A model generated the notes under the pieces. The model was not told the origin of the DNA. It ran no database searches and was given only the letters and a program-made list of their open reading frames with translations. A program made the translations under genes and the position numbers. From a virus, in IMG/VR virus record IMGVR_UViG_3300028654_000234, positions 1 to 25,628 of that record: a stretch of DNA of 25,628 nt. One strand, 5' to 3'. Below are positions 20,337-25,628 of this stretch, piece by piece. Within the stretch, counting starts at the first letter, position 1. Each line of letters opens with the position of its first letter.

Positions 20337-21002
20337 ATGGGAATGGATAGTTTTGCGCCAGGGTCTAGAAATCCAAACTGCTTCGTAGTGCAGAATATCA
20401 CTCATCCTAAAAAATTAATTCATATATTCCACTATCCAATACATCATGGTCGTACTCGAGATCTGCTTAAGATCCCTGGTGTAGCGGAAGATGATATTAG
20501 AGCATCGCTATTAAAAGGAGAAATAAAACATAAAATATTATGTCGTGATATAATTGTTTTATGTAGTGATATTGATCTATTGCAATTTAATGCAACGCAA
20601 AAGGCATTTCTTCAATCAGCTGGAATAGTAAATGGTCTTAGTGTAGATTTTCCAGAATTAACACAGGAAGTAGTGGACGCCATAAATGCTGGTGGCGGCG
20701 GGGGTGACGGATATATTACTTACTTATTTAGACAGCGCCAAACATTAGTTGGTGCGATAAATGGTACTAATAGAGTTTTTACAACTCCTAATTCTGATAA
20801 GTTTATTGATGGTATTTATAATAATAATGAGTTTCATATTTATGTTACACATAATGGGCATGGCATGAAATACGGGATTGATTATTTAATATCCGAATCT
20901 GGTGGTGCAGGAACAGGATATGATACTATAACATTCATAAGTTTTACGCCTATACATAATAGAAGTATTATTGAAGCTACCTATGTAATTAAATCTCCAT
21001 AA
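20337..21002 (+). CDS. conserved large-phage virion protein with fibre-like C-terminal domain
   Basis: A 221-residue protein with AGGAT upstream. The N-terminal ~118 residues (RDLLKIPGVAEDD, RASLLKGEI, CSDIDLLQFNATQKAFLQ, GIVNGL) are a conserved block I recall from many large-phage genomes downstream of the capsid gene, where it lacks an assigned role. After a Gly-rich hinge (GGGGGDG), residues ~125-221 form a beta-sandwich-like module of a common fibre/virion surface type (GTNRVFTTP, GMKYGIDYL, ITF, IIEATYVI). Location after the MCP suggests a head-tail joining or capsid surface protein. Assignment is from motif memory and context only. Confidence 0.78.
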   Translation: MGMDSFAPGSRNPNCFVVQNITHPKKLIHIFHYPIHHGRTRDLLKIPGVAEDDIRASLLKGEIKHKILCRDIIVLCSDIDLLQFNATQKAFLQSAGIVNGLSVDFPELTQEVVDAINAGGGGGDGYITYLFRQRQTLVGAINGTNRVFTTPNSDKFIDGIYNNNEFHIYVTHNGHGMKYGIDYLISESGGAGTGYDTITFISFTPIHNRSIIEATYVIKSP

Positions 21003-21040
21003 TTATTTTTATATCTATGGGTAATAATTTGATATTGAGT
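21001..21040 (+). promoter_or_regulatory. weaker copy of the late promoter/leader motif
   Basis: ATTATTTTTATA (21002-21013), then GATATTGAGT (21031-21040) and AAGATCA (21045-21051), in the same order as before the MCP. TATAGT is not conserved here. It precedes the 21081 structural gene. Confidence 0.28.
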
Positions 21041-21080
21041 AAGAAAGATCATATCAATTTTATAATCAACAAGGAAAGCA

Positions 21081-22583
21081 ATGGCTTCATATAGACTTAA
21101 TGCACTTGACCAAGCTTTAGATATAGCTGGTTCGTTATTTCAAACATCAAATATGGTACTTGCCGATGAGTCCAATTTTCTTGGCGTTGGCATATTTGCA
21201 CAATCTGGTTCGGCTGCCAGTATCACTACTGTGAGCGCCGGGGATGCAACTATTACTGGTCTAAGTGGTATGACAGCCACATCGGTTGGACATTTTCTAA
21301 CAATATCCGGTGCAGCAAGCTCCGGAAACAACGGAACATTCCTAATTGATTCTTTTATATCAGGCACATCGGTCACAGTATCAAATCCAAATGCCGTAGC
21401 AGGAGATGCAAATAACGGAGCAATAACCTGGACAGAACGAAATCCATACAGTCTACAAGATGATCTTAACTACGAACGTACAGACCGCGCTGCAATCAAG
21501 GGTGTTGGTTACGATGCACCAATCCCAACATATCAACGACCAACAGCTGTTGGCACTAACGTTCCAGCAAATCTATCAAACATTGCAACAAAAACTACAG
21601 ATGCCGTTGCATATAACGTAAATCGTGGAATATTTGGTGTTGCCGTTCAAGATGGTTATACACAAGTAACTCTCACATCTGCTGGCAATTTCAAACATGC
21701 AGATACTGTAAATCAAACTGGTGTTCCATGTTTTGATGCTGCACCATTTACTGGTGATTGGGCATCATGCTATGTACACATAGTTGACGGTTATAATACC
21801 GGTGATGAGATGGTTGTTCTTTCTGGAGCTCATGCTGGCGAAAGAATCTTCGGTGTTACATATGCTGGCGCGTCTACTTCACCAAATTCGGTTGAAGTTC
21901 ACTTCTATTCATCTCCATTCCCAGATAGTTTCGTAACAACGAACACACCATACACTTGGGAATCTGGTCAATCATTAACAGTAAATATGTTATATGGTTA
22001 TAGTGAACGACTTGATCTTCTAGATGTAAATGCATTTAGAACTGTACCTGCTCTTGGTATTTTAACAGATGCTTCAAATCTAAATGAGATTAATGACCTC
22101 GTAAGTGCAACTGGTATTCCAGATGGCTATAACAGTCTTGCTGGGTTAGTAAACAATACTTCTCAATACTTCCCATTTTACTTCTTGCCAAATGCAACTC
22201 CAACAGTTGTTCAGGCACTCAATACACTAAATAGTCAAATTGGTAATGAGACATATACCGGACCAATTCTAACAAGCGGTCAAACAATAACGGCATCATT
22301 ACAGGCGCTATCAAATGCAATTTCTGCAAGTACAATAACTCGTACTATTGAGTTGCTTGGAGCCGATCTATCACCAGGAACGCCACACACGCTTCCAGGT
22401 GGATTAACATATGTATTAGATGGAACTAACAATGGTCGTGGCTTGTATTTATACACTCGTGGAGTGCTTCGTCATCCAGGACTTATAACTCAAAGTGCTG
22501 ATTATACTGAAACATCAACCACATCGGTAACATTCTTCGCTACACAAAGATCTGGTGATATTATAGACTATTTCATAGTCTAA
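21081..22583 (+). CDS. virion structural/fibre-like protein (500 aa)
   Basis: Start supported by AAGGAAAG just upstream. The protein is Ser/Thr/Gly/Asn-rich and beta in character. Residues ~45-115 hold a module with NNGTFLIDSFISGTSVTV, a short beta motif that recurs in the 23332-24081 protein. The middle contains VNRGIFGVAVQDGYTQ and YNTGDEMVVLSGAHAGERIFG. Residues ~420-500 end in a module like that of the 20337 protein (GRGLYLYTRGVLRHPG, SGDIIDYFIV). No receptor-binding domain can be named. It has its own promoter-like leader and is closed by a terminator, so it is a single unit and probably made in quantity. A fibre or capsid surface protein is the best reading. Confidence 0.75.
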   Translation: MASYRLNALDQALDIAGSLFQTSNMVLADESNFLGVGIFAQSGSAASITTVSAGDATITGLSGMTATSVGHFLTISGAASSGNNGTFLIDSFISGTSVTVSNPNAVAGDANNGAITWTERNPYSLQDDLNYERTDRAAIKGVGYDAPIPTYQRPTAVGTNVPANLSNIATKTTDAVAYNVNRGIFGVAVQDGYTQVTLTSAGNFKHADTVNQTGVPCFDAAPFTGDWASCYVHIVDGYNTGDEMVVLSGAHAGERIFGVTYAGASTSPNSVEVHFYSSPFPDSFVTTNTPYTWESGQSLTVNMLYGYSERLDLLDVNAFRTVPALGILTDASNLNEINDLVSATGIPDGYNSLAGLVNNTSQYFPFYFLPNATPTVVQALNTLNSQIGNETYTGPILTSGQTITASLQALSNAISASTITRTIELLGADLSPGTPHTLPGGLTYVLDGTNNGRGLYLYTRGVLRHPGLITQSADYTETSTTSVTFFATQRSGDIIDYFIV

Positions 22584-22605
22584 AAATAAATAAGTTCTGA
22601 TATAT

Positions 22606-22636
22606 AAAAGAGAATAGAGAAATCTATTCTCTTTTT
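22606..22636 (+). terminator. Rho-independent terminator with GAAA loop
   Basis: AAAAGAGAATAGA (22606-22618) pairs with TCTATTCTCTTTT (22623-22635) around a GAAA tetraloop, with poly-T following. It closes the 500-residue protein unit, 23 bases after its stop. Confidence 0.9.
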
Positions 22637-22650
22637 ATTTTAAGGAATAT

Positions 22651-22881
22651 ATGAAAGCAGATTTAACATATAGAGAAATTCCAGCACCGTTTAATCATTG
22701 GTGTTCGTCTGGGCATAAAGCTCCAAAAATGTTCCGTCGTAATGGACCAGACTTACCAGAAGAACCAACTAAATTTTATATTGTTAGTGGTAGTGATATA
22801 GATAATTTAGTAGTGTGTGAGCCTTGCTTGATAGTAGCGCAACATATTGCACAAGAAAAAAAGAAAGGAAATATAATATGA
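22651..22881 (+). CDS. 76-residue putative zinc-ribbon protein
   Basis: Ribosome site TAAGGA lies directly before the ATG. Cys18 and His22 (HWCSSGH) and Cys56 and Cys59 (VCEPC) are spaced like a small zinc-binding domain. The C-terminus is a Lys-rich helix. Its stop overlaps the next ATG (ATGA), so the two are coupled. No function recognised; DNA-, RNA- or protein-binding are all possible. Confidence 0.72.
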   Translation: MKADLTYREIPAPFNHWCSSGHKAPKMFRRNGPDLPEEPTKFYIVSGSDIDNLVVCEPCLIVAQHIAQEKKKGNII

Positions 22882-23252
22882 GTTATGGAGAAGAGATTCT
22901 AAAATTACGAAAACGCGTTGCAGATGCTGTATCGCATAGTGTTTTTAATACAGACAATAAAGATATAATTGAAGCATTATTAATTCAAGTTATGAATGAT
23001 GCCGAACGAAATAGACAACAGTGTGTTTCTCAAGCTGAAAATCTAAGGAAACAAGCATCAACATTAGACGGTCAAGCAGGTGCATTCGCCTCAATGGGAA
23101 GCATTGTGTATAATGTTATTAATGGTTTTGTTATGAAAGCAGAACACTCTCAAAAGGAGAAGGAAGAATTGGATCAAGATAAGAATCATGAGATTCCTGG
23201 GGTTGTCGCTGAGGAGACAACAACTAAAACAAAATCAAAAAAGAAGAAGTAG
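22878..23252 (+). CDS. small helical protein with Lys-rich tail
   Basis: A 124-residue protein. I use the ATG at 22878 (MSYGEEILKLRKRV), 7-8 bases after AAAGGA and overlapping the previous stop, instead of an in-frame TTG at 22824. Residues 1-95 are helical with a short hydrophobic patch (AFASMGSIVYNVINGFVM). The end is Thr/Lys-rich (TTTKTKSKKKK). No family recognised. Coupled to the zinc-ribbon gene, so they may act together as assembly factors or chaperones of the following fibre-like proteins (inference). Confidence 0.74.
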   Translation: MSYGEEILKLRKRVADAVSHSVFNTDNKDIIEALLIQVMNDAERNRQQCVSQAENLRKQASTLDGQAGAFASMGSIVYNVINGFVMKAEHSQKEKEELDQDKNHEIPGVVAEETTTKTKSKKKK

Positions 23253-23331
23253 TTTCAGTTCCAATGTCAATAAAATCATATTTTAGTAGATCAAATGGCT
23301 ACTATCATATATTTATTGATGCAGGATAATA

Positions 23332-24081
23332 ATGCCTATTAGGAAAAGTGATATATTTCGTTCAGATATAATATCACCTCAGGAGCTTTTTTCTGATGGT
23401 TATTCTGTATATCTAAGTTCCGTTGCAAGCGCTGGCACAACCTCAGGGACTAAAACTGTTGTAATAAATACGATCTCGGATGGTGAAGGGCTTTTACTAC
23501 CATCATTTGATCATCCCGCACAAGCTGGAGATATTGCTTATATTTTTGGCTCATCAGGAGCAGATGGTTATTATACTATTGCTAGTATAGTAAGTGATAC
23601 TGTTTTTACAGTTGTTGAATCAATAAATAATTCAACTGGTGGGTATGTAGATTTTATGTTTCCAGTAGGAGCTGGATTAGTAGGTTTTAATCCAACCGGT
23701 TTAACAATTACTGATGCTACCAATGTTCAAGGGGCGATTAAAGATATTGATCAAAATGCTGTACAGCCAACAAGTCACGAAACACTACGGCAGTTAATCC
23801 ATTTTATTAGTGAAGGTCCAGGCGATTTATTCGCAGTTAATGCGTATAAAGAAGTAACCCCATTTGCTAATCCGTTTCCAACTAATATAGTTTGGTATAA
23901 TGATAATACAAAAACTAAAAAGATTATTGAAAAAATAATTACTTGGAGTATCCCATTTCCAATAAATATAACTTGGAATATGTATGGAACAGATGGTGTG
24001 ACAATTATAGAAAGTTTAACAGATACTATAGTCTATAGCGGTCCATTCGAAACTTCTCGTACAAGACATATTAATTTATAA
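23332..24081 (+). CDS. virion structural/fibre-associated protein (249 aa)
   Basis: GCAGGA upstream of the ATG at 23332. The N-terminal half carries GYYTIASIVSDTVFTVV, resembling the module in the 21081 protein, then TITDATNVQGAIKDID, a trimerisation-like motif (T..NVQ.AI..ID) common in phage fibres and structural proteins. The C-terminal half (HETLRQLIHFI, ENPF-like PFPTNIVWYND, KKIIEK, then a mostly beta segment ending FETSRTRHINL) is a domain I recall from other phage surface proteins without a function. No catalytic motif. It lies between the small coupled genes and the tandem repeat proteins, in keeping with a baseplate, fibre or head-fibre module. Confidence 0.73.
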   Translation: MPIRKSDIFRSDIISPQELFSDGYSVYLSSVASAGTTSGTKTVVINTISDGEGLLLPSFDHPAQAGDIAYIFGSSGADGYYTIASIVSDTVFTVVESINNSTGGYVDFMFPVGAGLVGFNPTGLTITDATNVQGAIKDIDQNAVQPTSHETLRQLIHFISEGPGDLFAVNAYKEVTPFANPFPTNIVWYNDNTKTKKIIEKIITWSIPFPINITWNMYGTDGVTIIESLTDTIVYSGPFETSRTRHINL

Positions 24082-24148
24082 AATATGTAATATTATTGTA
24101 TATAATTGTAAGACCAACAAATAACAATGATCTACCGAAAGGTCTAAC

Positions 24149-25276
24149 ATGTCTTCAGAATCACCAGCGTCAATAATTTATTCATCGTTGGGCGTTGAGA
24201 TTAGCGCCCCTAACGGATCCTCAGTAGGGTCTACTCAACCAGGTTTACTAATTGATGGGTATAATTACTCAACTGGATTAGCACAACTTGTTGCAGTTAA
24301 CAATGTTGGCGACTTGTTAGTCGCTGGCTCAGGTACTGCCGGTTCAGCAGCATCTGGTGTTGTAAGCATTCAAGGTATCGCAGGTATGACTTCGGTGCTA
24401 GTAAATACATCAAGCGGTAATTTCAATAACGGTGCGATTTCCAATACTGGCGCTTCTCCTCCAGCACAAGCAACATATATGGGAGCAAGCGTAACAACTG
24501 CCGCTCCAACTTATACAACTGGTCAGATGGATCCTCTTTCACTAACAACATCTGGTCTTCTCCGTGTAGACGGTGTTTACCCAGTAAACGCAACTACTCC
24601 AACAAGCGATGCGGTATTCGTTGCTGGTGCAGTAACAACTGCGGCTCCTGCTTATACAACCGGTCAGATGAGTGCTCTATCACTAACAACAGCTGGTCTG
24701 TTACGCGTTGATGGAACAGGCGGTACATTCAATAGTAGTGCTACTTCTGCAACCGCAGCTACTACTCCTTCTACTGCAAGTCTAATGGGTGGTGCAGTAA
24801 CAACCGCTGCTCCAACTTATACAACTGGTCAAATGGATCCTCTTTCATTGACTACAGCTGGTGCATTACGTGTTGACGGATCAGGTGTTACACAACCAGT
24901 AACTGGAACGGGTACAGCGGGTACCCCAGCAACTGGTGTAGTTACTATTCAAGGTATTACAGGAGGTACTGCTATACCGGTATCAGGAACGTTGACAATT
25001 GATAAATCAACTGTTGGTACAATGACATCGGTTGCGGCATCTGTTACAAGCGTAAGCGTTTTAGCATCAAATGCAAATAGAATTAGCGCTGCATTTTATA
25101 ATGACAGCTCTTCTGTATGTTTCCTTGCTCTTTCTGCAACCGCTGCATCTAACACAGCATTTACAATTAGATTGCTTCCAAACTCATTTACTGACCTTAA
25201 TATTGCTTATACTGGTCAATGTAATGCGATTTGGACAACTGCTGCAGGTTCATTAAGAGTTACCGAGTGGACATAG
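24149..25276 (+). CDS. repeat-containing virion surface protein, first tandem paralogue
   Basis: A 375-residue Ser/Thr/Gly/Ala-rich protein with GAAAGG upstream. It has an N-terminal motif (MSSESPASIIYSS), then GTAGSAASGVVSIQGIAG, three copies of a ~28-residue unit (VTTAAPTYTTGQMDPLSLTT then LLRVDG), a second GTAGTPATGVVTIQGI, and a C-terminal ~80-residue domain (NRISAAFYNDSSSVCFLAL...ARIWTTA-like...RVTEW). The last domain type, ending in RVTEW/RVTEL, is common at the C-terminus of phage surface or head-fibre proteins. The repeats probably form an extended beta shaft, with the C-terminus as a tip or anchor. The next gene starts with the same N-terminal motif, so this is a tandem duplication. 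Confidence 0.78.
   Translation: MSSESPASIIYSSLGVEISAPNGSSVGSTQPGLLIDGYNYSTGLAQLVAVNNVGDLLVAGSGTAGSAASGVVSIQGIAGMTSVLVNTSSGNFNNGAISNTGASPPAQATYMGASVTTAAPTYTTGQMDPLSLTTSGLLRVDGVYPVNATTPTSDAVFVAGAVTTAAPAYTTGQMSALSLTTAGLLRVDGTGGTFNSSATSATAATTPSTASLMGGAVTTAAPTYTTGQMDPLSLTTAGALRVDGSGVTQPVTGTGTAGTPATGVVTIQGITGGTAIPVSGTLTIDKSTVGTMTSVAASVTSVSVLASNANRISAAFYNDSSSVCFLALSATAASNTAFTIRLLPNSFTDLNIAYTGQCNAIWTTAAGSLRVTEWT
24491..24879 (+). repeat. three coding repeats of about 83 bp
   Basis: Units begin at 24491, 24632 and 24797, each starting GTAACAAC and encoding VTTAAP.YTTGQM..LSLTT..LLRVDG (third: ALRVDG). Spacing is 141 and then 165 bases, with divergent linkers. Units 1 and 3 are most alike. A separate pair of GTAG...GVV.IQGI segments flanks them. 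Confidence 0.88.
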
Positions 25277-25309
25277 TCATAGAACTAATATCCTAATAAT
25301 ATAAATTTG

Positions 25310-25346
25310 AAAATCCTACAACTAAAAACTGTAGGATTTTTATTTA
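25310..25346 (+). terminator. Rho-independent terminator
   Basis: AAAATCCTACA (25310-25320) pairs with TGTAGGATTTT (25330-25340) around a 9-base loop, then a T-rich tail. It separates the two tandem paralogues into different units. Confidence 0.92.
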
Positions 25347-25425
25347 ATACTAATGTAGTTAAAACATAAATAGGCATCAATCGACATTTATTTAGTAGAT
25401 CAATCAAGCAACTAAAATAGGAAAT

Positions 25426-25628
25426 ATGTCATCAGAATCTCCCGCCGCAGAACTGTATTCAAGTGATGGATTTGAGCTAAGCGCCCAAAATGCAACGTCT
25501 ATACCAGTTGGTACACGTGGATTATTATCCATGGGTTCTGATGGAACTAATTCTCGTTTCATAAAAGTAGATGCTTCCGGAAACGTTATAGTTGTTGGTG
25601 CGGGTGTGGCAGGTACTCCTGCTGGTGG
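25426..25628 (+). CDS. second tandem paralogue of the repeat surface protein (5' part)
   Basis: Starts at ATG 25426 with AATAGGAAAT upstream and is cut by the window end. The first 67 residues align with the start of the 24149-25276 protein: MSSESPA, YSS, G.E.SA.N, then GNVIVVGAGVAGTPAG, equivalent to GDLLVAGSGTAGSAAS. It has its own terminator before it and a probable promoter in the gap (ATAAATA at 25366-25372), so the duplicates are separately transcribed. The missing part probably continues with the GVV.IQG motif. Confidence 0.82.
   Translation, partial: MSSESPAAELYSSDGFELSAQNATSIPVGTRGLLSMGSDGTNSRFIKVDASGNVIVVGAGVAGTPAG

Noticed and set aside
24491-24879. Diversity-generating retroelement variable region or CRISPR array
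   Set aside because: The repeats are in-frame coding units with divergent third positions and unequal spacing; no template repeat, reverse transcriptase or short uniform spacers are present.
1-25628. tRNA or rRNA genes
   Set aside because: No cloverleaf-like GC-rich segment or TTCGAATC-type T-arm was noticed in the gaps, and the gaps are mostly too short; a tRNAscan-SE run would settle it.

Overview
The window is a late, virion-structural segment of a large tailed bacteriophage (Caudoviricetes). The DNA is AT-rich, every credible gene lies on the + strand, and genes are packed with overlapping or near-touching stops and starts. Six Rho-independent terminators split the segment into transcription units. 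The recognisable products are a prohead protease/scaffold polyprotein, an HK97-type major capsid protein (MCP), structural/decoration-type proteins and fibre-like repeat proteins. Gene sizes and the 1,260-residue protease/scaffold suggest a large or jumbo phage. The host cannot be named from the sequence.

Layout. 1-3721: a tight run of seven genes. These are the 3' end of a gene with an EF-hand/dockerin-like calcium loop, a small beta-rich protein with a faint Sm/Hfq-like pattern, a helical protein with a GKW..LGTY..K.EA motif, a dual-specificity-type tyrosine phosphatase with a Tyr-rich tail, a helical protein, a Cys-rich/Pro-aromatic protein and a 49-residue protein. 3722-8871: the head-assembly block, with the protease/scaffold polyprotein (which has a strong internal start that could make separate scaffold) and two small highly charged proteins resembling prohead-core components. 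8891-8968 is a 25-codon micro-ORF lying across a terminator. 8982-15440: a decoration-like structural protein, then five long genes of unknown function including two predicted membrane-interacting proteins and one with a peptidoglycan-binding-like motif. 15548-18347: three independently terminated units: an abundant-looking structural protein, an extraordinary Asn/Gly/Tyr-rich repeat protein, and the MCP. 18463-19562: a LAGLIDADG homing endonuclease with its own consensus sigma70-type promoter. 19596-21002: two virion-associated-type genes, the second familiar from large phages. 21081-25628: fibre or head-surface structural proteins, small accessory genes, and two tandem paralogous repeat proteins, the second cut by the window edge.

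How the parts fit: the protease/scaffold and charged core proteins would build and mature the prohead around the MCP. The decoration-like and fibre-like proteins would dress the particle, and the unknown block 9737-15440 may be internal, ejected or tail proteins. A recurring AT-rich leader motif (TATAGT..ATTGAA) sits before the genes that look most highly expressed and is the best candidate for a phage late promoter. The most unusual items are the 30-nt-periodic Asn/Gly/Tyr-rich gene beside the MCP, the nested scaffold start, the micro-ORF across a terminator, and the mobile endonuclease cassette next to the MCP.
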